From: Rubrivivax sp.
Lineage (GTDB): Bacteria > Pseudomonadota > Gammaproteobacteria > Burkholderiales > Burkholderiaceae
Length of the DNA stretch: 5,630 bases
Reading direction: 5' to 3'
Assembly (NCBI GenBank): GCA_004211235.1
Contig: SEEY01000295.1
Span: 1-5,630, forward strand
In this document: one piece after another, positions 1-5,630 of the stretch
Position numbering within the stretch: the first letter of the stretch is position 1
Layout: each line of letters begins with the position of its first letter
Translations under genes and position numbers: made by a program
The notes under the pieces: generated by a model
Database searches by the model: none
What the model was told of the DNA's origin: nothing
Seen by the model: only the letters and a program-made list of their open reading frames with translations

Positions 1-97
1 CAGCAGGCGCGGTGACTCCACAGACGCGGCGGCAGCGCTGGCGCTGGCGGCGAGTGCGGCCGGTGCCGCCGCGTCTGTGGAGTCACCGCGCCTGCTG
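1..97. repeat. Perfect 34-bp inverted repeat with 29-nt spacer at the window edge
   Basis: Bases 1-34 are the exact reverse complement of bases 64-97, with 35-63 as the unpaired spacer. Pairing fails at the next inner position (35 against 63, G against G). The right arm lies inside the sensor-kinase reading frame, and that same frame stays open through the left arm. Long perfect repeats of this kind are rare inside GC-rich coding DNA. Since the arm begins exactly at base 1, a fold-back chimera at a contig end is a serious alternative to a genuine hairpin. The repeat itself is directly seen; its cause is inferred. Confidence 0.9.
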
Positions 98-1171
98 GTG
101 GCCTGTGCGCTGGCCGGCGTGATCGCGGCGGCGTTCGGCTGGGCCGCGCTGACCCGCCGGGCGCAGCGGCCCAGGCCACTGCCGGCCGACCCGCCGCCTG
201 AGCGCCGGCCCGACCTGGACGCTGCGCTGGAGCACGCGCCGCTGGCGCTGTGGCGCCTCGTCGCCGGCCAGGAACCGCTGGCCTTGAACGCCGCGGCGCG
301 CCGCCTGATCGCCCCCGGCCGCGCCGTCGAGCCCGCCGGACTGCTGGCGCTGCTGGACGCCGCGCCGGGCCGCCGCGTCGTCACGCTGCCCACCGAGCAC
401 GGCCAGGAGCGCGCGGTGCTGGCCGTGTCGGCCCTGACGGTGCAGGGCGAAGCCTGGCGGCTGGCGGCGCTGGCGCCCATCGAGTCGGAGCTGGAAACCG
501 AGACCCTCGCTGCCTGGCGCCAGCTGGTGCAGGTGCTGACGCACGAGATCATGAATTCGCTGACCCCCATCGCCTCGCTCGCCGCCAGCGCGCCGGCGCT
601 GCTGGAGGCGGGCGAGCAGCAGGAGCTGCAGGCGGCGCTGGCCACGCTGGCGCGGCGCGCGGCGCATCTGCAGGGCTTCGTCGAGCGCTACCGCAGCGTC
701 AGCCAGCCCCCCGCGCCGACGCTGGCCGATACGCCGCTGCTGCCGCTGCTGCAGGCGGTGCAGCGCCTGGTTGAGCCGGCCTGGGCGGCGGCCGGCGGCG
801 CGGTAGCACTGAGCGTGGAGCCCGAGACGCTGGCCCTGCGCACCGACGCTGCGCAGCTGGAGCAGGTGCTCATCAACCTCGCGCAAAACGCGCTCCAGGC
901 CTGCGCCGGCCGCGCTGCATCCCAACCGCCCAGGCTCTCCATCGAGGCCCGGCTGAGCCGCGGCGCCCGCCTGCGGCTGACGGTGGCCGACAACGGCCCG
1001 GGCGTGGCGCCGGGGCTGGAGCAGCGCATCTTCACGCCCTTCTTCACCACGCGCGACGGCGGCAGCGGCGTCGGCCTGGCCGTCGTGCGCCAGCTGGTGC
1101 ACGGCCTGGGCGGCACGGTGCGACACGCCCGGCGGCCCGGCGGCGGCGCCTGCTTCGTCATCACGTTCTGA
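2..1171 (+). CDS. Membrane sensor histidine kinase, NtrY-like (5' end missing or uncertain)
   Basis: An ATP-dependent autophosphorylating kinase of a two-component system, expected in the inner membrane with the catalytic part in the cytoplasm. Counting residues from the GTG at 77, there is a membrane segment at about 6-25, a PAS-like stretch at about 48-135, and the H-box HEIMNSLTPI with phospho-acceptor His156. The ATPase domain follows: N-box around Asn267/Asn271 (NLAQNA), G1 box DNGPG at 305-309, F-box FTPFF at 319-323, and G2 box GSGVGL at 329-334. All catalytic boxes look intact. The HEIMNSLTPI H-box is typical of NtrY-like kinases that often pair with NtrC-type sigma-54 regulators, so a partner upstream is inferred. 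The frame is open back to base 2 and adds an Ala-rich hydrophobic stretch that could be part of a first membrane helix. The GTG at 77 lacks a Shine-Dalgarno sequence, so I treat the gene as 5'-partial. The inverted repeat at 1-97 makes the first 63 bases suspect. Confidence 0.88.
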   Translation, partial: SRRGDSTDAAAALALAASAAGAAASVESPRLLVACALAGVIAAAFGWAALTRRAQRPRPLPADPPPERRPDLDAALEHAPLALWRLVAGQEPLALNAAARRLIAPGRAVEPAGLLALLDAAPGRRVVTLPTEHGQERAVLAVSALTVQGEAWRLAALAPIESELETETLAAWRQLVQVLTHEIMNSLTPIASLAASAPALLEAGEQQELQAALATLARRAAHLQGFVERYRSVSQPPAPTLADTPLLPLLQAVQRLVEPAWAAAGGAVALSVEPETLALRTDAAQLEQVLINLAQNALQACAGRAASQPPRLSIEARLSRGARLRLTVADNGPGVAPGLEQRIFTPFFTTRDGGSGVGLAVVRQLVHGLGGTVRHARRPGGGACFVITF

Positions 1172-1190
1172 GGTCGAGTTAGGGGGAGGT

Positions 1191-1224
1191 GGGTCACGGG
1201 CCTGTCACCTGCGCTGCCTAGCCT
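1191..1224 (+). promoter_or_regulatory. Candidate Pho box and -10 element upstream of the phosphodiesterase gene
   Basis: PhoB binds two 7-mers spaced by 4 nt (CTGTCAT, AT-rich 4-mer, CTGTCAY). Here GGGTCAC (1191-1197), GGGC (1198-1201) and CTGTCAC (1202-1208) keep that exact 7+4+7 layout. The second half is a perfect consensus and the first matches 5 of 7 at best (GTCA conserved, with C for the final T allowed only as Y). The spacer is GC-rich, which is a weakness. A -10-like TAGCCT (1219-1224) starts 10 nt after the box, the geometry I recall for E. coli pstS, and no normal -35 is present. A start near 1231 would leave a leader of about 20 nt containing the ribosome site. The downstream product is a classic Pho-regulon activity, which strengthens the call. 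Confidence 0.55.
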
Positions 1225-1251
1225 GCGGCCGTCCTGACTGGAGTCCTCACC

Positions 1252-2487
1252 ATGAACAAAACCCTGCTGTGGGCCGCCATCGGCCTGCTCGCCCTCGCCT
1301 CGCTGGCGGCCCACGCCGAGGCTCGCGACCACGGCCGCGCCCGGGCGGAGAACGCGCCGCTGATCATCGGCCACCGCGGCACCGCGGGCTACCTTCCCGA
1401 CCACACGCTCGAAGGCTATGCGCTCGCCATTGCCATGGGTGCCGACTACATCGAGCCCGACCTCGTCGCGACGAAGGACGGCCACTTGATTGCGCGCCAC
1501 GAACCGAACCTGATGGCGACGACCAACGTGTCGACGCTGCCGCAGTTCGCGTCGCGCAAGCGCACCGCCCTCGTCGACGGCGTGCCTGAAGTGGGCTTCT
1601 TCGCCAGCGACTTCACACTGGCCGAAATCAAGACCCTGCGCGCCATCCAGCCGCTCGCCGACCGGGACGCGAGCTTCAACGGCCGTTTCGAGATCCCGAC
1701 CCTTGAGGAGGTGATCGCCTTCGCGAAGCGCAAGTCGGTCGAGGAGGGGCGGCGCATCGGCATCTATCCCGAGACCAAGCACCCGACCTATCACCAGCAA
1801 CTCGGCCTGGCGCTGGAAGACCGGCTGCTGCGCGTGCTGGAGCGCGCCGGCTGGAACCATCGCAACGCACCCGTCATCGTGCAGTCGTTCGAGACGGCCA
1901 ACCTGAAGTACATCCGCAGCAAGTCCAGCCTGCGCCTGGTGCAGCTCGTCGACGCTGATGACGTGAACCCGGACGGCAGCCTGGCCTTCAACAAGCCCTA
2001 TGACAAGCCCTACGACTGGGTCGTGTCCGGCCGCGCAGGCCTGTTCAAGGACCTGCTGACCCCCGCCGGTCTCGCCGAGGTGCGCGGCTACGCCGACGGC
2101 ATCGGTCCGTGGAAGGTCTATCTGATGTCCAGCGCCTGCAAGGTGGTCGCCGCCGGTGGCGGCTGCGCCGACAGCAACGGCGACGGTCTCGTCGACGAGC
2201 GAGACCGCAAGCTGCTGCCCGCCACGGACATCGTCGCGAACGCCCACAAACTCGGCCTGATGGTGCACCCCTACACCTTCCGCAGCGAGCAGAAGCGCCT
2301 GGCGAGCGACTACCAGGGCAACCCCGTCAACGAGTACCTGGCCTTCTACGAACTCGGCGTGGACGGCCTGTTCTCCGACTTCGCAGGCACCGCTTTCGCA
2401 GCGCGCGCCATGTTCCTGCTGAAGAACGACCCCGGCTATGCGCGCTGCCTCGTCAACGGCCGTGGCTGCGTAAACGCCAGGGACTGA
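1252..2487 (+). CDS. glpQ: Exported glycerophosphodiester phosphodiesterase (GlpQ type) with EF-hand-like insert
   Basis: Hydrolyses glycerophosphodiesters (deacylated phospholipids such as glycerophosphocholine or glycerophosphoethanolamine) to glycerol 3-phosphate and an alcohol, in the periplasm or outside the cell. A signal peptide spans 1-22 with an AHA cleavage site before Glu23. The GDPD TIM-barrel signature is clear: His41-Arg-Gly, YLPDHT at 47-52, metal ligands Glu68 and Asp70, second catalytic His83 (42 residues after His41, as in characterised family members), and metal ligand Glu174 in [14 protein letters not shown] and DGLFSDF mark the last strands. At 411 aa it is longer than E. 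coli GlpQ (about 358). An insert at about 294-320 has Cys296, Cys305 and a [12 protein letters not shown] loop (307-318), and a second Cys pair (399, 406) closes the protein. The start is supported by GGAG at 1240-1243, 8 nt before ATG. The family call is firm; the exact substrate is not known. A Pho box lies upstream and a terminator downstream, so it is probably monocistronic. Confidence 0.93.
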   Translation: MNKTLLWAAIGLLALASLAAHAEARDHGRARAENAPLIIGHRGTAGYLPDHTLEGYALAIAMGADYIEPDLVATKDGHLIARHEPNLMATTNVSTLPQFASRKRTALVDGVPEVGFFASDFTLAEIKTLRAIQPLADRDASFNGRFEIPTLEEVIAFAKRKSVEEGRRIGIYPETKHPTYHQQLGLALEDRLLRVLERAGWNHRNAPVIVQSFETANLKYIRSKSSLRLVQLVDADDVNPDGSLAFNKPYDKPYDWVVSGRAGLFKDLLTPAGLAEVRGYADGIGPWKVYLMSSACKVVAAGGGCADSNGDGLVDERDRKLLPATDIVANAHKLGLMVHPYTFRSEQKRLASDYQGNPVNEYLAFYELGVDGLFSDFAGTAFAARAMFLLKNDPGYARCLVNGRGCVNARD

Positions 2488-2501
2488 CGCGAAAGGCGTG
2501 A

Positions 2502-2536
2502 AAAGGCCGGCGTCCGTCGACAAATGCCGGCTTTCC
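2502..2536 (+). terminator. Likely Rho-independent terminator of the phosphodiesterase gene
   Basis: GCCGGC at 2506-2511 pairs with GCCGGC at 2526-2531 over a 14-nt loop. An A-run (2501-2504) precedes the stem and TTT (2532-2534) follows it, so the stem can be extended by A-T pairs with one bulged G. It lies 18 nt after the stop codon at 2485-2487. The T-tract is short (TTTCCT), which lowers confidence. The A-run on the left would serve as a T-run for the opposite strand, but no gene needs it there. Confidence 0.55.
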
Positions 2537-2599
2537 TGAGTGGTGAACCCGGGTGGCGGGTGATAGGCTGCCCGCACACACACGCCAGGGACGGAGTCG

Positions 2600-3331
2600 A
2601 TGTTTCACGAGTTGCAGGAGTTGCTGGGCGCCTATCTGATGCCGGTGCTGATCGCGGTGCCGCTGGCCATCATCGTGCTCATCGCCGCCTTCAAGCGTGA
2701 CGACTACCGCCCCCCGCGCGAGTACACGCCGCCGCAGCGCCCGCCCGAAGGCCGCTCCCGTCACGCCGGCGGGCCGGTCGTGCTGCCGCCCCTGCCGCCC
2801 TTGTCGTCGCCACCGGGCGCGGGCGGCCCGTCCATGGCCAGCGCCTTCGTCACGGCGCCCACGCCGATGCAGCCGCCGTCAGCCACGCCGGTGGTGCCCG
2901 AAGGCCCGGCCACCATCCTCATCGCCGACGACTCCGCCGTCGTGCGCACCAAGCTCAAGCGTCTGCTCGAAGGCGCCGGCCTCACCGTCGTCCAGGTCAA
3001 TGACGGCAACGAGGCGAGCGCCGCGCTGGAGGCCCGGCCCGAGATCGCCGTGCTGATCACCGACCTGGAAATGCCCAACAAGGACGGCTTCGAGCTGATC
3101 GCCGACGTGCACGGCAGCCTTGAAACCGAAGACCTGCCGGTCATCGCCATCACCGGCCACGACGAGCTGCATGGCCGCGTGGGTCAGATCGAAGGCGTCT
3201 ACGGCATTTTCAAGAAGCCCTGGAACGACCGCGACCTGCTCAAGCGCGTCGAGTCCCTCATCCACCTGCGCGCGGCGGCGTCGCGGCGCCAGCGGCGCGT
3301 GACGGATGCGCGGGTGCCGCCGGCGGCCTGA
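2600..3331 (+). CDS. Membrane-anchored single-domain response regulator (TM, Pro-rich linker, REC)
   Basis: A phospho-receiver protein, probably tethered to the inner membrane with the receiver in the cytoplasm. Of 243 residues, a membrane helix lies at about 11-31 followed by a positively charged FKR. A proline/glycine-rich linker runs from about 37 to 103, and a REC domain covers about 104-225. The REC residues are complete: acidic pair Asp110-Asp111 (IADDS), phospho-acceptor Asp155 (ITDLEMP), switch Thr185 (AITG) and Lys206 in FKKPW. After the REC domain only a short Arg/Ala-rich tail remains, with no DNA-binding, GGDEF or other output domain. AGGGA at 2587-2591 lies 8 nt before the ATG; a GGAG at 2593-2596 is too close. 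REC-only proteins are usually soluble, so the anchor is unusual. No cognate kinase is adjacent on the same transcript. It converges with the next gene, with 4 nt between stops. Confidence 0.88.
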   Translation: MFHELQELLGAYLMPVLIAVPLAIIVLIAAFKRDDYRPPREYTPPQRPPEGRSRHAGGPVVLPPLPPLSSPPGAGGPSMASAFVTAPTPMQPPSATPVVPEGPATILIADDSAVVRTKLKRLLEGAGLTVVQVNDGNEASAALEARPEIAVLITDLEMPNKDGFELIADVHGSLETEDLPVIAITGHDELHGRVGQIEGVYGIFKKPWNDRDLLKRVESLIHLRAAASRRQRRVTDARVPPAA

Positions 3332-3338
3332 GCGCTCA
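3329..3338. repeat. 10-bp palindrome joining two convergent stop codons
   Basis: TGAGCGCTCA is a perfect palindrome. Its left TGA (3329-3331) is the stop of the plus-strand receiver gene and its right TCA (3336-3338) is the stop of the minus-strand gene. Four more base pairs (3324-3327 with 3340-3343) extend it after one mismatch, so either transcript could form a small hairpin here. There is no T-tract on either side, so I do not call it a terminator. Confidence 0.6.
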
Positions 3339-4376
3339 AGCCGGCCTGAAGCTCCACTTCATCCTGATCTCCGCCTGGCCCGTGCCGGCCGGCAGCTTCG
3401 CCTGATCCTGTCCTTCTGAACTCAGCTGCACGAGCTTGTGCTCCAGCCAGGCCTGCGCCTCCTGCCACTGCAGGCCGATGCGGCCCTCGTGGCGCTGCCC
3501 ACGCCGGCCGGTTTCCTCGCGGGTGCTGACGCTCTGCACGTCCTGCGGCACGGTGCCCAGCGACGCCCAGGCGCGGCCGTTGCGGGTGTCCAGCACGACC
3601 TGCAGCGTCGGGCAGTAGCGGTCATCGCGACGGCTCTCGCTGCCCTGGGCCGTCTCCGTGTAGTTGACCCAGCCCTGCACGTCGCCGAAGCGACCCTGCA
3701 CTCGGTTGTCCAGCTTCGCCGCGAGCTGCAGATTGCAATCCATCGTGCCGGTGAACAGCAGATAGGGCGTGGCCGGGCCGCTGTCGTCCGGCGCATCGAC
3801 ACCGCCGCCGGCCTGGCGGCGCGCTTCGGCCTGGCAGGCGGTGCGGGCCTTGCCGGCGGGCTGCTTTTCACAGGCAGCCGCGGCATTGCCATAGGCCTGC
3901 ATCCGGCCCTGGACGGCGGCCGGCATCGTCGCAGCGGTCAGCGCCGACGCCTCGCGCATCAGGCAGGCGCTGTCCTGGCCGCATCTGGCCTGCAAGGCCT
4001 GCGCCTTGGCCTGCAGCGCAGCCATGTCGGGCATGGGGGCTGCCGGCATGGCGGCGGCGATGCGCTGGCCCTGAGCCTGGGCGGCCTGCGCGGCCTGCAG
4101 CTGTCGGCGATGGTCCTCCGGGTCCAGCGGGTTGTAGGGGATGGGCGAGCCATCGGTCTGCAGCAGCGCGCTGAGCTGCCAGCGCTGGTTGAGCTTTTGC
4201 TCACCGCGCTCGGCGCTGGCCTGCACGGACCCCTGGCGCTGCAGCTCGATGTCGAGCACGAGGCGGCGCTGCTGCGGGGTCTGGGCTTCGGTCACGTCGG
4301 CCAGCAGGCCGAAACCGGCAAGGCCGAGCAGCAGGGTCAGCGCAGTGCGCGAAGTGGAAGGAAGGGCGGTGTGCAT
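3336..4376 (-). CDS. Exported six-cysteine protein of unknown function
   Basis: I do not recognise this family. The 346-residue product has a signal peptide (basic Arg10, hydrophobic core about 12-26, likely cut near TEA before Gln32), so it is probably periplasmic or secreted. After it come a predicted beta-rich part (about 37-75), an Ala/Gln-rich helical stretch (about 88-130) that might form a coiled coil, and six cysteines at 132, 138, 169, 181, 214 and 255, an even number compatible with three disulphides. The C-terminal third (about 205-346) looks beta-rich with a final MKWSFRP. The start at 4376 is chosen because GGAG (plus-strand 4383-4386) lies 6 nt upstream and the signal peptide begins there; an in-frame ATG at 4409 has no such support. 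It lies 119 nt downstream of the MFS gene on the same strand. An overlapping plus-strand frame is considered a shadow. Confidence 0.75.
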   Translation of the reverse strand: MHTALPSTSRTALTLLLGLAGFGLLADVTEAQTPQQRRLVLDIELQRQGSVQASAERGEQKLNQRWQLSALLQTDGSPIPYNPLDPEDHRRQLQAAQAAQAQGQRIAAAMPAAPMPDMAALQAKAQALQARCGQDSACLMREASALTAATMPAAVQGRMQAYGNAAAACEKQPAGKARTACQAEARRQAGGGVDAPDDSGPATPYLLFTGTMDCNLQLAAKLDNRVQGRFGDVQGWVNYTETAQGSESRRDDRYCPTLQVVLDTRNGRAWASLGTVPQDVQSVSTREETGRRGQRHEGRIGLQWQEAQAWLEHKLVQLSSEGQDQAKLPAGTGQAEIRMKWSFRPA

Positions 4377-4463
4377 GACGGGCTCCGGCGTGTAGGGAAT
4401 GGCCCGCATCGTCGGCCGCCCGCCCCGCTGCGGCATCGCCCAGGGGAGCCACGGCGCGGCCTG

Positions 4464-4493
4464 CGGCGGGCCATGGCCCGGCATGGCCCGCCG
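4464..4493 (-). terminator. Strong hairpin just after the MFS stop codon (no T-tract)
   Basis: Positions 4464-4475 pair perfectly with 4482-4493, giving a 12-bp GC-rich stem with a 6-nt loop. On the minus strand it begins 2 nt after the MFS stop codon (4496-4498). No T-run follows, so it is not a classical intrinsic terminator. It could protect the 3' end of the transcript, aid factor-dependent termination, or attenuate read-through into the downstream gene. The rest of the 119-nt gap holds the ribosome site of the next gene and no promoter that I can recognise. Confidence 0.45.
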
Positions 4494-4495
4494 AC

Positions 4496-5629
4496 CTAGC
4501 GCAGCGCCCGCGGGCTGAGCGCCGAAGCCGCCGCGGCGAGCACGCAGGCCAGCAGCAGCACCGGCAGCACCTGGCGGGTGGCCGGGTCGAACAGCAGGCC
4601 GGCGCCGGCCAGCGCGGCGCTGCTGACGAGGGCGTCGGCCAGCTGCAGCGCCGAGGTGTTGCTGCCCTGCTGGTCCTCGGGCGACAGCTTGAGCAGCAGC
4701 ACCGACAGCATCGGAAACGACAGGCCGATGCCCAGGCCCACGCCGACCCAGCCCACGAGGACCAGCCAGGCCGGCAACGCCGCCCACAGCAGGGGCGTCA
4801 TGACGACGGCAATGCCCGCCGCCGCCAGAGCGAAGCCGGAGGGCAGCAGGCGCCGCCGCGCGGCCTCGCTGCGCACGCGGGCCTGCACGGCGCTGCCGAG
4901 GCTCCAGGTGACAGCACCGGCACTCAGTGCGATGCCGGCCTGCGTGAGGCTCCAGCCGAAGTGCTGGGTCAGCAGCAGCGGCAGGAAGGCCTCGGACGTG
5001 GCGAACGCCGCTGCGATGAAGCCACGCAGCAGGATGACCGTGGGCAGGCCGCGCGCGGCCACCAGCGTGCCGCGCGGCAGCAGCCGCAGCGCCGCGATGC
5101 CCGCGAGCGCCAGGCCGGCGCCGAACAGCAGCCCCGCGGCGATGCCGGCCTGCTGGCTGGCCGCATGCAGCAGCAGCGCGCCACCGCTGGCCAGCAGCGC
5201 CCAGCGCATGGCACCCCACTGCAGTGCCTCGCCCGTGCCCGAGCCGACGCGCCTGATGGCGGGCAGCATCAGCGCCGCCGCCACCGGCACGGCCGCGGCG
5301 ACGGCCAGGAAGACCGAGCGCCAGCCAAAGGCCTGGACGAGGAAGGACGCCAGCGCCGGCCCGACGAGGCCGGGCACGACCCAGGCACCGGCGAACAGCG
5401 CGAACATCTGCGGGTGCAGCGCCTGCGGCACGACGCGACCGGCGCCAACGTAGAGCGTCACACCCAGCACGCCGGTGCCCAGGCCCTGCAGCGCCCGGCC
5501 CAGCACGAGCGCCGACATGGATGTGGCAAAACCTGCCACCAGCAGGCCGGCCAGGAAGGCCGCGAGCCCGGCCAGCGCGGCGCGGTAGGGCCCGCGCTTG
5601 TCGCAGAGCTGGCCGGCGGCCGTCATGCC
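4496..5629 (-). CDS. MFS transporter, drug:H+ antiporter style (N-terminus beyond the window)
   Basis: An inner-membrane secondary transporter, probably a proton-driven efflux pump. Residues are counted from the ATG at 5626, which is probably internal. MFS motif A (GQLCDKRGPYR, 5-15), normally in the loop between helices 2 and 3, sits at the very start, so about two helices (roughly 60 residues) must lie beyond the edge, and the frame is open to base 5629. The helix-4 motif RALQGLGTG follows at 44-52. A motif C-like G-x8-GP (Gly80, Gly89-Pro90) in helix 5 is typical of antiporters, though its usual final GG is replaced by AS. I count about 12 further hydrophobic segments in 376 residues, so about 14 in total, which fits the DHA2 type better than the 12-helix type. 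The helix count is by eye. The substrate cannot be told from sequence. Confidence 0.87.
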   Translation of the reverse strand, partial: GMTAAGQLCDKRGPYRAALAGLAAFLAGLLVAGFATSMSALVLGRALQGLGTGVLGVTLYVGAGRVVPQALHPQMFALFAGAWVVPGLVGPALASFLVQAFGWRSVFLAVAAAVPVAAALMLPAIRRVGSGTGEALQWGAMRWALLASGGALLLHAASQQAGIAAGLLFGAGLALAGIAALRLLPRGTLVAARGLPTVILLRGFIAAAFATSEAFLPLLLTQHFGWSLTQAGIALSAGAVTWSLGSAVQARVRSEAARRRLLPSGFALAAAGIAVVMTPLLWAALPAWLVLVGWVGVGLGIGLSFPMLSVLLLKLSPEDQQGSNTSALQLADALVSSAALAGAGLLFDPATRQVLPVLLLACVLAAAASALSPRALR

Positions 5630-5630
5630 C

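Noticed and set aside
77..79. GTG as the true start of the histidine kinase
   Set aside because: No Shine-Dalgarno sequence precedes it and the frame is open further upstream. It is kept only as a fallback if bases 1-63 prove to be an artefact.
77..1171. Identifying the kinase as PhoR because of the nearby Pho box
   Set aside because: The HEIMNSLTPI H-box is of the NtrY-like type, not PhoR, and no PhoB gene is adjacent in the window.
2517..2522. TCGACA as a -35 element for the receiver gene
   Set aside because: No -10-like hexamer lies 16-18 nt downstream, and the site falls in the loop of the probable terminator.
688..2583. 631-codon open frame on the minus strand across the kinase end and the whole phosphodiesterase gene
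   Set aside because: It is antisense to a gene with complete GDPD catalytic motifs and to the kinase ATPase boxes. Long antisense frames are common in GC-rich DNA, and its product shows no recognisable domain.
3438..4499. 353-codon open frame on the plus strand opposite the exported six-cysteine protein
   Set aside because: The product is rich in Leu, Arg and His as expected of a shadow frame, has no domain or ribosome site, and would run into the MFS stop region. The minus-strand frame has a signal peptide and a Shine-Dalgarno sequence.
3336..5219. Single 627-codon minus-strand protein extending the exported protein upstream through the MFS gene
   Set aside because: The upstream half is a low-complexity Arg/Ala/Gly shadow of the MFS frame. 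The signal peptide and ribosome site place the start at 4376.

Overview
The window is very GC-rich and densely coding, with strong G/C preference at third codon positions. It looks like chromosomal DNA from a high-GC proteobacterium. A betaproteobacterium of the Burkholderiales is my best guess, and a xanthomonad is possible. This is inferred from composition and protein style, not from a marker gene. I see no RNA gene, mobile element or CRISPR array.

Layout, left to right. (1) 2-1171 (+) is the C-terminal and larger part of a membrane sensor histidine kinase of the NtrY-like type. Its frame is open to the window edge, so the gene probably starts outside. The first 97 bases form a perfect 34-bp inverted repeat with a 29-nt spacer, which is odd inside a coding frame and may be an end-of-contig fold-back artefact. 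(2) 1191-1224 is a good Pho-box promoter candidate. It has two 7-mers in 11-bp phase, the second a perfect CTGTCAC, followed exactly 10 nt later by a -10-like TAGCCT. (3) 1252-2487 (+) is an exported glycerophosphodiester phosphodiesterase (GlpQ type) with complete catalytic residues and an unusual insert carrying an EF-hand-like loop. It ends at a likely intrinsic terminator (about 2502-2536). (4) 2600-3331 (+) is a small protein with an N-terminal membrane anchor, a long proline-rich linker and a C-terminal phospho-receiver (REC) domain. (5) 3336-4376 (-) converges on it with only 4 bases between the stop codons, and encodes an exported six-cysteine protein that I do not recognise. (6) 4496 to the right edge (-) is an MFS transporter of the drug:H+ antiporter style, lacking its N-terminus at the edge, with a strong 12-bp hairpin just after its stop.

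How the parts may work together: the best-supported regulatory story is phosphate starvation. A PhoB-type box precedes a secreted phosphodiesterase that would release glycerol 3-phosphate from deacylated phospholipid head groups. The histidine kinase is not PhoR-like and more likely belongs with a response regulator upstream of the window. The membrane-tethered receiver has no visible output domain. Whether it receives phosphate from the kinase two genes away is speculation. The two minus-strand genes may share a transcript or be separated by the hairpin. No clear promoter was seen for either.
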